A DNA stretch of 64,000 nucleotides from Segniliparus rotundus DSM 44985. GTDB lineage: Bacteria > Actinomycetota > Actinomycetes > Mycobacteriales > Mycobacteriaceae. Numbering within the stretch: position 1 is the first letter of the stretch; each line of letters opens with the position of its first letter. The DNA lies in assembly GCF_000092825.1 (NCBI RefSeq), contig NC_014168.1:2161946-2225945 (forward strand), written 5' to 3'. The translations under genes and the position numbers were made by a program. Under the pieces are notes generated by a model. That model saw only the letters and a program-made list of their open reading frames with translations. It ran no database searches and was not told where the DNA came from. Below, in pieces: positions 42,526-50,796 of this stretch.

Positions 42526-43473
42526 TCAGCCTAGGAAATCCAGCACTGCTTTGTTGAACGCCGCAGGGTTCTGCAGCATTGCGAAATGGCTGACTTCCGG
42601 CAGGATCACCAGCCGCGCGCCGGGGATCGTGGCAGCGATGTGCTCGGTGTGCTCGCGCTTGATGACCTCGTCGTATTGCCCGTCCGCGATCGTCGTGCGC
42701 ACATGGATGGAGCGCAATTGGTCGTCGCTGATGTCAGGCTGCGCGGCCCACATCCTGTTGATCTGATCGTTGAAACTGTCCCATTGGTCCGGAGTGGGCG
42801 AGACCCGCAGATACTCTTCGCGGGCGCGCTCGGTGCCCATGGAGAAGACCGGGGACTGGTCCCCGCCAGGAATGAGGCCGTCGGGCCGCGTGTTCGCCCC
42901 GTAGGCGAACAGGCCCGACAACAGCTCGGGGTCATGGATCGCCAGGTCGAGGCCGATGATGCCGCCGTCGCTCCACCCGACGAGGTCCACTTTGGGCACC
43001 TGCAGGAAACGCAGCAGGAGCTGGACGTCCTCTGCCATGAGGTCGTAGCTGTACGGCTCGATGTTCCTGGTGCTGCGCCCATGTCCTCGGCTGTCCATGA
43101 CAATCACGGTGCGCCCGCGCGCGACGAGCGCCGGAACCAGATCGTTCCAGTAGCTCGAGTCCGCGAGCCCGCCGTGCAGGAGCAGCACAGGGGGCTTGGC
43201 CGAATCGGGCCCCGGCTCGGGGCCGTACTCGGCGTACCAGATGTTGATGCCGTTCACCGGCGCGGAACCGCTTCGGGCGCCCTCGGGCTGCGGCCCGAAC
43301 GGCGGGAGGCTCGTCCAGGCGGACTGCCCGTCCTTGTCCGACGAAGGCCCGGTGTGCGTGAAACCTGCCGCGACCCAGGCGAGGGAGAGCACGACGAACA
43401 GGAGCAACACGGCGAAGGGAACGCCAGAAAGAAGGGTGATCCGTTGTGCTTTCCGCAATGCGCTGGCTGACAT
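42526..43473 (-). CDS. Membrane-anchored alpha/beta hydrolase
   Basis: A 315-residue alpha/beta hydrolase with an N-terminal membrane anchor (about residues 13-36), so the catalytic domain is probably outside the membrane. The oxyanion motif is LLLHGGLADS (near 97-106), the nucleophile is Ser168 in VGWSDGG and the catalytic His is in EVSHFAML near the C-terminus. MDSRGHGRST is typical of the family. The substrate is unknown. It lies between the polyamine genes (convergent) and the second F420-type oxidoreductase, on the same strand as the latter with a 9-base gap, so those two may be co-transcribed. Confidence 0.88.
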   Translation of the reverse strand: MSASALRKAQRITLLSGVPFAVLLLFVVLSLAWVAAGFTHTGPSSDKDGQSAWTSLPPFGPQPEGARSGSAPVNGINIWYAEYGPEPGPDSAKPPVLLLHGGLADSSYWNDLVPALVARGRTVIVMDSRGHGRSTRNIEPYSYDLMAEDVQLLLRFLQVPKVDLVGWSDGGIIGLDLAIHDPELLSGLFAYGANTRPDGLIPGGDQSPVFSMGTERAREEYLRVSPTPDQWDSFNDQINRMWAAQPDISDDQLRSIHVRTTIADGQYDEVIKREHTEHIAATIPGARLVILPEVSHFAMLQNPAAFNKAVLDFLG

Positions 43474-43482
43474 AGGGATAGC

Positions 43483-44454
43483 TTATGCGATGAGCGGAGC
43501 CAGAGCCTTCCCCGCAAGCTCGACAATGCCCGGTTCGTGGCCGTTGGCGAACATATTGATGATGACGCCGTCCACCCCAACGTCCAGGATCTGCTCTTTG
43601 ATCTGCGCGGCGACCTCGTCGGGCGTGCCGACGAATTCGCCGTGCATCCTGCCGGAGCGCGGAACCCTGAACGCTTTCGACTGACGCTCGAGATGCTCCT
43701 GCTGCAACTGGCGAGCCCGGTCTCCGTCCTCGTGGACGATCACCCTCGCCAGGTAGCTGGTCTCCAGCGTGGCCGGGTCGCGCCCCGCCTCGTCGAGGCG
43801 TTGGCGGAGCACCGAGAGCTTGCGCGGCAGGTCTTCGGGATCGACGCCGACGATGTTGAGGTGGTCGAAATGCCGCGCGGCCAGAGCGAAGGTTTTGCGC
43901 TCCCCCGAGCCGCCGATCAGCAAGGGCATGTCGTCACGGATTCTCGGCTCGTTGATCGCCTCCTTCGCCCGGTACCACGTGCCGTCGAAGCTGGGGCGTT
44001 CGCCTCGGAGCATCGCAATGATGATCTCCAACGCTTCCGCGAGGCGTTCGAAACGGTCGGTGAAGGTGCCGAACTCGTACCCGAAGGCGACGTGCTCCAG
44101 CTCGTGCCACCCGGCGCCGATGGCCAGCACGGCGCGTCCGCCGGAAACGACGTCCAGGGTGGTCGCGATCTTTGCCAGCAGCGCCGGGTTGCGGTACGTG
44201 TTCCCGGTGACCAGCGTGGAGAGCTGGATTGTCGACGTCGAGGACGCGAGCGCGCCGAGCAACGTGTACGCCTCGAGCATCGGCTCGTGCGCGTCTCCGA
44301 TCATCGGCAGCTGGTAGAAATGGTCCATCACGAAGACCGTGTCAAAACCAGCGGCCTCTGCCTCCTTCGCCTGTGCCACCACCTGCGGGAAGATGTCGTT
44401 CACCGTGCCGGGGTAGGTGAAGCTTGGAATCTGGTAGCCGAGTTTGACCGTCAT
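43483..44454 (-). CDS. LLM-class F420-dependent oxidoreductase (copy 2)
   Basis: A 323-residue paralogue of the protein at 32699-33727. It begins MTVKLGYQIPSFTYPGTV and shares AGFDTVFVMDHFYQLPMIG, LSTLVTGNTYRNPALLAKI and GGSGERKTFALAARHFDHLN. The family uses F420 (or FMN) to reduce varied substrates. It is divergent from mhuD with 59 bases between starts, and runs into the hydrolase gene 9 bases downstream. Two similar copies only 10 kb apart, each next to transport or hydrolase genes, suggest duplication with different substrates. Confidence 0.9.
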   Translation of the reverse strand: MTVKLGYQIPSFTYPGTVNDIFPQVVAQAKEAEAAGFDTVFVMDHFYQLPMIGDAHEPMLEAYTLLGALASSTSTIQLSTLVTGNTYRNPALLAKIATTLDVVSGGRAVLAIGAGWHELEHVAFGYEFGTFTDRFERLAEALEIIIAMLRGERPSFDGTWYRAKEAINEPRIRDDMPLLIGGSGERKTFALAARHFDHLNIVGVDPEDLPRKLSVLRQRLDEAGRDPATLETSYLARVIVHEDGDRARQLQQEHLERQSKAFRVPRSGRMHGEFVGTPDEVAAQIKEQILDVGVDGVIINMFANGHEPGIVELAGKALAPLIA

Positions 44455-44513
44455 GCCTGCCAGCCTAGAACCTTGAGCGCCCTCCAGGTCAAGACCCGCG
44501 TACGCTGAAGGAC

Positions 44514-44822
44514 ATGACCGTCGTGAAAATCAACGCCATCGATGTGCCCGAAAACGCCGGAGACGAGCTGGAGCGGCGTTTCGCCAACCGGGCGCACGCA
44601 GTGGAAGGCGCCCCCGGGTTCATCAGCTTCCAGCTGTTGCGCCCGACCGCGGGCGAGAAACGCTACTTCGTCGTCACGGAGTGGGACTCCGAGGAGGCCT
44701 TCCGCGCCTGGGTGGACGGGCCCGCGAAGGAGGCCCACGCGGGCGAGCGGGCGAAGCCGGTCGCGACGGGGGCGAGCCTGTTGGAATTCGAGGTCGTGCT
44801 GCGGGCTGACAAGAAAGCCTGA
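44514..44822 (+). CDS. mhuD: Mycobacterial-type heme-degrading monooxygenase MhuD
   Basis: A 102-residue ferredoxin-like (ABM fold) heme oxygenase of the IsdG/MhuD family that releases iron from heme without CO. The start MTVVKINAIDVPENAG aligns with MhuD, and the functional residues are at the same positions: Asn7, Phe23, Trp66 and heme-ligand His75. The sequence ends with SLLEFEVVL as in Rv3592. The ATG 44514 has GAAGGA. No iron box is visible in the 59 bases upstream. No heme importer is adjacent; it is divergent from the F420-type oxidoreductase. Confidence 0.95.
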   Translation: MTVVKINAIDVPENAGDELERRFANRAHAVEGAPGFISFQLLRPTAGEKRYFVVTEWDSEEAFRAWVDGPAKEAHAGERAKPVATGASLLEFEVVLRADKKA

Positions 44823-44856
44823 CGCCGGCGCGCGCCCCTGCTCAGGCTCTGCGGCC

Positions 44857-46311
44857 CTATCCCAGGGGCTCGGCCACAAGCCGTGCCGGGTCGTGGCCGT
44901 CGCGCTGGCGCGCGGGACCGGCGAAATACCAGCCCGAGGCGGCGAGCAGCACCCCGAGGAAAAGCCACGGCATCAGGTTCGTCGGCCATACGGGAACTGG
45001 GTAGATGTTGCGGTAGAACACATACGACAGGCATATCGCGACAATGCCGCCGATGAGCGCGGCCAGCCCGGCGCCCGCGCGCGGGGCGAGTTTGCGCAAC
45101 AGGACTGGGGCGCCGAGACCCATGAGGATATAGGCCACCATATAGCCGAAAGTGCCGAGCGTGCCGGAGTACGAGTAGACATCGAGTTCGTTGACGCCGC
45201 TGGCCGCCATGCCGAGGGCGACCGCCAAGGCGACAACGCTGAGCAGGAGGATCGCGATGTGCGGGGTCTTTCGTTCAGGGTGGGCGAGAGCGACTTTCGG
45301 ATGCACGAGCCTCGATTCCCCCATCGCGTGCAGCACCCGGCTCGCGGCGGTGAGCGAGCCGGTGACGCAGGCGAAGTTGGACGCGACCGCGCCCAAGTCC
45401 ACCATGAGCGCGAGCCAGTGCTGCCCCAAGCCGTCGGCCAAAGTGTTCAGCGGGGTCGCGTCGGCGGCGAGCTTTTCCGACCCGTCGAAGCTCGCCATCT
45501 GGGCGTAGGAGGAGTACAAGTACAACGCTCCGGCCAGCAAGGCGCTGCCGAACACAGCCCGAGGAATGGTGCGCTGCGGGTCTTTCGCCTCGACCGAGAG
45601 GCAGGCCGCCGACTCGAACCCGACGAAGCCCAGCAGTGCGAGCACCATGCCGCCGACGACCTGCCCGAGTGTGATCCCGGTGGGCAACAACGGCGCGAGG
45701 ACAAACCCGTGCCGCAAGAGCGCGAGCGTGAGGACAAGCAGGATCGCGCCAATAGACAAGATCTCGAGCACCACGCCCGTCCACGCCGAGACCCGAACCC
45801 CTCGGATCATCATGAAGGCCGCTCCAGCGACACAGAGGACTTCGAAGACGAGGGTGAACCCGAACGATGTGCCCGGGGCTCCCGCGCTGACCGGCGGGGC
45901 GACGCCGAAGAGCGGTTTGACGTATTGGGAGAACTGCGCGACGCAACCGGCCGCGATGAGCAAGTAGCCGAAAGCGAGGCCCATGGACCCCACAAAACCC
46001 ACAGCTCGGCCGAACGCGGCCGTGATGTGCGAGAGCATCCCCTCGCCCGGACGCAGTCGCGCCACTCTCGCCACGCACCAGCCCACGAGCATCAACACTG
46101 CGAGCGAGACCACGTAGGAGTACAACGTGCCCGGCCCAGCGATCGCCGCCACCAATGTCGCGCCCGAGACCATGACCGCGCTCGGCGCGATGCCCGCCGT
46201 GGACTGGGCCATCAGCTCGACGCCGCCCATGGTCCCCTCGGCGAGCCCGGATCGGGCGGACCGCCCGGCTTGCACGTCTTGGATCTGTTCCACAATCGGC
46301 AATGAGGGCAT
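44857..46311 (-). CDS. APC-superfamily amino acid permease (copy 2)
   Basis: A 484-residue transporter with about 12 helices, starting MPSLPIVEQIQDVQAG at ATG 46311; the open frame to 46353 lacks a better start. The first helix AQSTAGIAPSAVMVSGATLVAA matches the pattern S..A..AP.....G seen in the APC/YfnA-like group, and ESAACLSVEAKDPQRTIPRAV is the conserved loop after helix 6. The substrate is unknown. It ends 35 bases from the convergent mhuD stop. Its first-helix style is like that of the permease at 53024, so the two are related. Confidence 0.88.
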   Translation of the reverse strand: MPSLPIVEQIQDVQAGRSARSGLAEGTMGGVELMAQSTAGIAPSAVMVSGATLVAAIAGPGTLYSYVVSLAVLMLVGWCVARVARLRPGEGMLSHITAAFGRAVGFVGSMGLAFGYLLIAAGCVAQFSQYVKPLFGVAPPVSAGAPGTSFGFTLVFEVLCVAGAAFMMIRGVRVSAWTGVVLEILSIGAILLVLTLALLRHGFVLAPLLPTGITLGQVVGGMVLALLGFVGFESAACLSVEAKDPQRTIPRAVFGSALLAGALYLYSSYAQMASFDGSEKLAADATPLNTLADGLGQHWLALMVDLGAVASNFACVTGSLTAASRVLHAMGESRLVHPKVALAHPERKTPHIAILLLSVVALAVALGMAASGVNELDVYSYSGTLGTFGYMVAYILMGLGAPVLLRKLAPRAGAGLAALIGGIVAICLSYVFYRNIYPVPVWPTNLMPWLFLGVLLAASGWYFAGPARQRDGHDPARLVAEPLG

Positions 46312-46405
46312 ACATCTCCGTTCGGTCCAGCGCGGATCTGAACCAACGTACAAACGAGGTGTTACCTGCGGTGGCCGATCATGTTACAAATGCGCGGAAC
46401 GCTGC

Positions 46406-47458
46406 TCAGGCTTTGTTCGCCCGATCGACCGTCGCGGCGAACAGTGTGTCCAAGAGCGGGATCTTGCCGAGATCGTTGGTCGAGGCGGACACCACGACCC
46501 CGCGCAGCGACGCCGCGTAGAGCTGCTGCGAGAGCTGCATGCGCATGTCTTCTCCATCGGCGTTGATGGACGTCGTCGATTTCATCTGCATGCCGAAAGA
46601 CTTCTCGGCCTGCGCCGACGGCGGCTTCACCTCCGTGACCTCGATCTTCATGGTGACCGACACCTCGACGCCGCTTTCCGACAAGGAACCCTGCATAGTC
46701 GCCGAGGAGCATTTCGCAATGTATTCGCGAAGCGTGCGCACGGCTGTGTCGTAGTTCGCGCTGTCGCTGATGGACACATTGATCTGGGCAGGGCCTTGCT
46801 GCCCGGAGCCGTCCTGGCCCACGCTTTGGGCAGCGCCGCCGCGCGGTGTGCCCTGCACCGTCGCGAGTTTGTGCGTCTTGTCGGACACGGATTGCGCTTT
46901 CTCCGCCAGTTCTGCGAGCCCGCAGCCCGACGGGGTCGCGGTCAGTTGGGACAGAAAATTCTTTAAGCCCTTTTGAAATTCGTTTTGCGCGGCGTCGTCG
47001 CCAGACGGGTTCGACACGGGATTATCGCTGACAGTCCAGTCCGGGCCGAAATCCTCTTGTTTGGGCAGAAGGGCAACGTAGTCCGATTGCGCCCGTCCGG
47101 TGAGCGCCAGTTTGCCGCCCGAGGCCGAAGAGCCCGGCAAGAACGCCACCGCCAGGCCGATCCCGACAGCGAGGACGACGACGAGCGCGGCGGCCACGCC
47201 GATCCACACGGCGAGGTTCTTCTTCTTGGGCTGCGGCGGATAGTGCGGGTACTGCGGCTGCCCGCCGTACTGCCCCGGGCCGCCGTACTGCCCCGGGCCG
47301 CCGTACTGCCCCGGGCCGCCGTACTGCCCCGGGCCCCCGAGCGGGGGATACTGCGGGTACTGCGGCTGGCCGCCGTACTGCCCCGGGCCGCCGAGCGGCG
47401 GATACTGCGGATACTGCGGCTGCTGGGGGTTCTGGCCGGACCCAGGCGGGTATGTCAT
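46406..47458 (-). CDS. Pro/Gly/Tyr-repeat membrane protein with extracytoplasmic sensor-like domain
   Basis: A 350-residue protein with a cytoplasmic N-terminus made of PQYPQYPPLGGPGQYGG repeats (residues 8-72), one membrane helix (about 82-106) and a 240-residue outer domain starting KLALTGRAQSDYVALLPKQE. That domain has the Asp-x-Leu...Pro-x-x-x-(D/E)-F-P-x-x-W pattern shared with the two secreted proteins at 58787 and 59485 and ends LFAATVDRANKA, so the three are paralogues. Two cysteines in the outer domain may pair. The function is unknown. Repeats of this kind also occur in mycobacterial cell-wall and division proteins. Confidence 0.82.
   Translation of the reverse strand: MTYPPGSGQNPQQPQYPQYPPLGGPGQYGGQPQYPQYPPLGGPGQYGGPGQYGGPGQYGGPGQYGGQPQYPHYPPQPKKKNLAVWIGVAAALVVVLAVGIGLAVAFLPGSSASGGKLALTGRAQSDYVALLPKQEDFGPDWTVSDNPVSNPSGDDAAQNEFQKGLKNFLSQLTATPSGCGLAELAEKAQSVSDKTHKLATVQGTPRGGAAQSVGQDGSGQQGPAQINVSISDSANYDTAVRTLREYIAKCSSATMQGSLSESGVEVSVTMKIEVTEVKPPSAQAEKSFGMQMKSTTSINADGEDMRMQLSQQLYAASLRGVVVSASTNDLGKIPLLDTLFAATVDRANKA
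47262..47333. repeat. Four exact 18-bp tandem repeats coding for GGPGQY
   Basis: CCGCCGTACTGCCCCGGG is repeated four times without change (47262-47279, 47280-47297, 47298-47315, 47316-47333), inside the Pro/Gly-rich gene and read on the minus strand as GQYGGP. Two larger, less exact units follow (47334-47420). Exact nucleotide identity points to recent slippage, so copy number may vary between strains. Confidence 0.95.
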
Positions 47459-47563
47459 GCCCCCTATTCTTGCAAACTCTTTCGCGACGCAGGTCGCGGT
47501 GTTCTGACATCGCCGCGCTGGTTGTCATGCGCCCCTGCGCCCGAAGCGGCGGTGATCGCCGAT

Positions 47564-47601
47564 CGTTGTTGATCGTTGACCGTTGTTGATACCGTGCCGG
47601 C
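47564..47601 (+). promoter_or_regulatory. Probable leaderless promoter and direct repeat before the beta-lactamase
   Basis: TTGTTG (47566-47571), an 18-base spacer and TACCGT (47590-47595) precede the ATG at 47602 by six bases, so the transcript would begin at or next to the start codon. CGTTGTTGAT occurs twice, at 47564-47573 and 47581-47590, 17 bases apart, and could bind a regulator. No ribosome site is present, in agreement with a leaderless mRNA. Read by eye only. Confidence 0.45.
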
Positions 47602-48537
47602 ATGGAAGTCTCCCGACGCGCCGCCATCGAGGGCATTGCGGCCCTCGCCGCGCTCGCGGCCTGCGGCACTGCGGAAAAAGATCCGGGCTTCGCCGCCTCA
47701 AACGCGCAATCATCGCAGTTCACTGGCGCAACAGTCTTCGAGTCGGCGGTGGCCGCGCTCGAAGCGCGCCATAAAGCCCATGTCGGCGTTTTCGCCCTGG
47801 ACACCGGCTCCGGGAACACACTCGAACACCGCGCGGACCAAAGGTTCATGATGTGCTCGGTCTGGAAAACGCTCGTTGTGGGCCTGGTGCTGCGGCGGGC
47901 GCAAGCCGACCCGGGCCTTCTGGCCGCTTCGGCCGTCATCCCCGCCGACCCAGGCCCCATCGCCGAAGACTCGCCCTTCGCGAAAGGGCGGCTCGGGCAG
48001 ACCGCGACCTACAGCGAACTGTGCGGGGCGGCCATCCGGCTGAGCGACAACATCGCGGCCAATATCCTGCTCCAGCAGTTCGGCGGACCGCCCGCGGTGA
48101 CTGACTTCGTCCGCTCCCTCGGCGACGCGACAACCCGTTTGGACCGCTACGAAGAGGAGATGAACTACGGCAGCCCCGAGGACCTGCTCGACACCACCAC
48201 AGCCCGTGCGCTCGCTTCGACGTATCAGAAGCTCCTGCTCGGCGATGCGCTCGCCCCGCCGCAACGCCAACAGCTGACCGATTGGATGGAGGGCACGACG
48301 ACCGGGCTGCACAGGATCCGGGCCGGGCTCCCCGCCGCCTGGCGGGTCGCGGACAAAACCGGCACGGCAGGGCGCCGGCAAGGCAACGCGAACGATGTCG
48401 CAATCGCTTGGCCGGACGGCGGACGAGCCCCGCTGGCGATCTCCGTGCTCACCGTCGCCCCAGGAGTCGCAAAGCCCGACGACCGACTCCTCGCCGACGT
48501 CGCGAGCGCGGCGCGGTCAGCCCTTGCGCTTAAATAG
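47602..48537 (+). CDS. Class A beta-lactamase, probable lipoprotein
   Basis: A 311-residue serine beta-lactamase. The class A motifs are complete: SVWK (Ser86, Lys89), SDN (148-150), E184 in RYEEEMN matching Glu166, and KTG (252-254). The N-terminus has a twin-arginine (SRRAAI) followed by a hydrophobic stretch and a lipobox LAAC with Cys21, so export by Tat and lipid attachment are likely, as proposed for mycobacterial BlaC. The transcript is probably leaderless. Hydrolysis of penicillins is expected; the spectrum cannot be read. The next gene starts five bases after the stop. Confidence 0.93.
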   Translation: MEVSRRAAIEGIAALAALAACGTAEKDPGFAASNAQSSQFTGATVFESAVAALEARHKAHVGVFALDTGSGNTLEHRADQRFMMCSVWKTLVVGLVLRRAQADPGLLAASAVIPADPGPIAEDSPFAKGRLGQTATYSELCGAAIRLSDNIAANILLQQFGGPPAVTDFVRSLGDATTRLDRYEEEMNYGSPEDLLDTTTARALASTYQKLLLGDALAPPQRQQLTDWMEGTTTGLHRIRAGLPAAWRVADKTGTAGRRQGNANDVAIAWPDGGRAPLAISVLTVAPGVAKPDDRLLADVASAARSALALK

Positions 48538-48541
48538 AGGG

Positions 48542-49762
48542 ATGGCCGCACCCGCTGAGATCAGCGTCGAATCCGTCCTCGCCGACGTCGACTCCCAACT
48601 CGCCAAGCTGTACCCGGGCAACAAGGTCGAGGGCCAGCCTGCGCACACCGTGTACGTGAGCGCGGCGAAAGCCGAAGCCGACCTGCCCGAGCAGTGGGGG
48701 TCCGCCGCGCTCGACGCGGTGAAACGCCACGCCGACGCGTTGCGCGGCCTCGACGAGACCGACGCGGTCAAACTCGTCAAGGCCCGGCTGGCTTCGCAGC
48801 CGGTCCAAGACCTGCGATTCGATTTCGAAGACGGCTACGGCGCGCATGACGACGAGGCAGAAGACGAGCACGCGCGGCGGGTGGGCAAGATCTTCCAAGG
48901 CTGGACCGAGCCGGGGTCGCCGACCATGTTCGGCGTGCGGATCAAAGGCTTGACCACTGCCTTGCACCAACGCAGCCGCCGCACCCTCGAGCTGATCCTC
49001 GACGCCGCCGGGGGGGCGCCCGACGGCTTCGTCTTCACCGTACCCAAGGTGCGCGTCCCCGTCCAAGCCCTCGCCGCCCGGCTGCTGTGCGAGGAGCTCG
49101 AAAAAGCGCACGGCCTCGCAGAAGGGACGCTGCGCTTCGAGCTGCAGATCGAAAGCCCCCAGATCGTGCTGGGCCACGACGGGGCGGCGGCGCTCGCCGA
49201 GGCGATGAACCTCGCCGGGGACCGGGTGAGCGCACTGCATTACGGCACCTACGACTACAGCGCGGCCTGCGGGATCGCCCCCAGCCAGCAATCGCTCAAA
49301 CACCCCGTCGCCGATTACGCGAAAGCGGTGATGCTCGCCGCCGCCGCCGAACGCGGGGTGTGGGTCAGCGACGGCGGATCCATCGTCGTCCCCGAGGGCG
49401 GCCCGGACGAGGCCGACTGGGCGGTCGCCGAACATTTCCGGCTCGTCACCCGCTCGCTGGACCACGGCTACTACCAGGGGTGGGACTTGCATCCCGCCCA
49501 ATTGCCCACCCGCTGGCTGGCCACCTTCGGCTTCTACCGCGAGGCGTTCGCCGAGGCCGCCCCTCGGCTGCGGGCCTACCTCACGGACACCGCCTACCGG
49601 GGCAAGCTCGACGAGCCCGCGACCGCGCAGCAGTTGGCCGCGGTCACGCTGCGCGGTCTGTCCATCGGCGCGATCACCGAAAAAGAGGTCTCGTCCAAAA
49701 CGAAATTCGCGACCGCCGACGTGCTGCGCTCGCTGTACCGCAGAGAAAGGCCCAAAAAGTGA
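48542..49762 (+). CDS. HpcH/HpaI-CitE-like aldolase/lyase (DUF6986-type)
   Basis: A 406-residue TIM-barrel protein related to citrate lyase beta and HpcH/HpaI aldolases. RFDFEDGYG (near residues 96-104) offers metal-binding acids, GVRIKGL a substrate Arg/Lys, and ELQIESPQ the metal Glu. It precedes allantoicase with overlapping codons (GTGA), and similar genes stand next to allantoin genes in other actinobacteria. A role in handling glyoxylate or another C2 product of ureide breakdown is plausible but not shown. It is much longer than HpaI (about 260). The start ATG 48542 lies right after the beta-lactamase stop. Confidence 0.82.
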   Translation: MAAPAEISVESVLADVDSQLAKLYPGNKVEGQPAHTVYVSAAKAEADLPEQWGSAALDAVKRHADALRGLDETDAVKLVKARLASQPVQDLRFDFEDGYGAHDDEAEDEHARRVGKIFQGWTEPGSPTMFGVRIKGLTTALHQRSRRTLELILDAAGGAPDGFVFTVPKVRVPVQALAARLLCEELEKAHGLAEGTLRFELQIESPQIVLGHDGAAALAEAMNLAGDRVSALHYGTYDYSAACGIAPSQQSLKHPVADYAKAVMLAAAAERGVWVSDGGSIVVPEGGPDEADWAVAEHFRLVTRSLDHGYYQGWDLHPAQLPTRWLATFGFYREAFAEAAPRLRAYLTDTAYRGKLDEPATAQQLAAVTLRGLSIGAITEKEVSSKTKFATADVLRSLYRRERPKK

Positions 49763-50796
49763 GCCCTGATCCCCTGGACCGGCCGGACCCTCGCGACTGG
49801 CATGAGCTCCCGGACCTGGCCGGGCGACAGCTCGGCGGCTCGGTGCTGTGGGCGAACGACGAGTTCTTCGCCGAGAAGGAAAACCTGCTCAAACCCGGCA
49901 GCGCGGCATTCACCCCGCACAACTTCGGGCACAAAGGGCAAACGTACGACGGGTGGGAAACCCGCCGCAGGCGAGAACCAGGGCAGGACGAGGCGATCAT
50001 CCGGCTCGGCGCGTCCGGCCAAGTCCGCGGCGTGGTGGTGGACACCGCGTGGTTCAAAGGCAACGCCCCCGCCCACGTCACCGTCCAAGCGCTCGCACTG
50101 CCGGGATACCCGTCGGTGCCGGACCTGCTCGCGAGCGAGGACTGGGAGACGATCGTCCCCAAGAGCGCCGTCGAACCGGACTCGGTCAACCGCTTCGACG
50201 TCCCCGAGCCCCAGCGCCAATCCCGGCGCACCCACATCAAGCTCATCATCCACCCCGACGGCGGGGTCGCGCGCTTTCGGGCGCACGGGCTGGCGATCCC
50301 CGACCCCGCGTTCGTGTCGGCGGGGCATGTGGATTTGGCGGCGGCGGAGAACGGCGGCTTGATCGTGGGTTGCTCCAACCGTTTCTACAGCCATCCGCAA
50401 CAGCTCCTCCTGCCCGGCAAGGCCCAAGTCATGGGCGACGGGTGGGAGACCGCCCGGCGGCGCGACGAAGCCAACGACTGGGTGCGGGTGCGCCTTGGCG
50501 GCGAGGGCAAGCCCCGCTGGGCCGAGATCGACACCTCGTGCTTCCTCGGCAACGCGCCAGGAGCGGCGAGCCTCACCGGCTTCACCGCCGCCGGGGACGA
50601 GATCGCCTTGCTCCCGAGAGTGGAGTTGCGGCCAGACACCTGCCACCGCTTCGCGCTGCCCGCCGACGCGCCCGCCGTCGAAGAGGCGCGATTGGACGTC
50701 TATCCCGACGGCGGGCTCGCCCGACTGCGGCTGTGGGGCGAATTCACCCCGAGCGCGCTGGAGCGGATCCGCACGTCCTGGGGCGACCATGGCTGA
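49759..50796 (+). CDS. alc: Allantoicase
   Basis: A 345-residue double-jelly-roll enzyme that splits allantoate into ureidoglycolate and urea. The two halves are internal repeats: NFGHKGQTYDGWETRRRR and VMGDGWETARRRDEANDW each carry the GDGWET-RRR signature, and VVDTAWFKGNAP and EIDTSCFLGNAP each carry the D-T-x-x-F-x-G-N-x-P signature. The length is normal. The start GTG 49759 overlaps the aldolase stop, and the stop overlaps the puuE start by 8 bases. The three genes are evidently one translational unit. Confidence 0.95.
   Translation: MSPDPLDRPDPRDWHELPDLAGRQLGGSVLWANDEFFAEKENLLKPGSAAFTPHNFGHKGQTYDGWETRRRREPGQDEAIIRLGASGQVRGVVVDTAWFKGNAPAHVTVQALALPGYPSVPDLLASEDWETIVPKSAVEPDSVNRFDVPEPQRQSRRTHIKLIIHPDGGVARFRAHGLAIPDPAFVSAGHVDLAAAENGGLIVGCSNRFYSHPQQLLLPGKAQVMGDGWETARRRDEANDWVRVRLGGEGKPRWAEIDTSCFLGNAPGAASLTGFTAAGDEIALLPRVELRPDTCHRFALPADAPAVEEARLDVYPDGGLARLRLWGEFTPSALERIRTSWGDHG

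Noticed and set aside
47262-47420. Regularly spaced repeats that could suggest a CRISPR array
   Set aside because: The units are adjoining 18-mers in frame with a coding sequence, with no unique spacers and no cas genes.
47602-48537. The serine enzyme after the Pro-rich gene as a D,D-peptidase
   Set aside because: The Glu166-type loop (RYEEEMN) together with SVWK, SDN and KTG marks a class A beta-lactamase; D,D-carboxypeptidases lack that loop.
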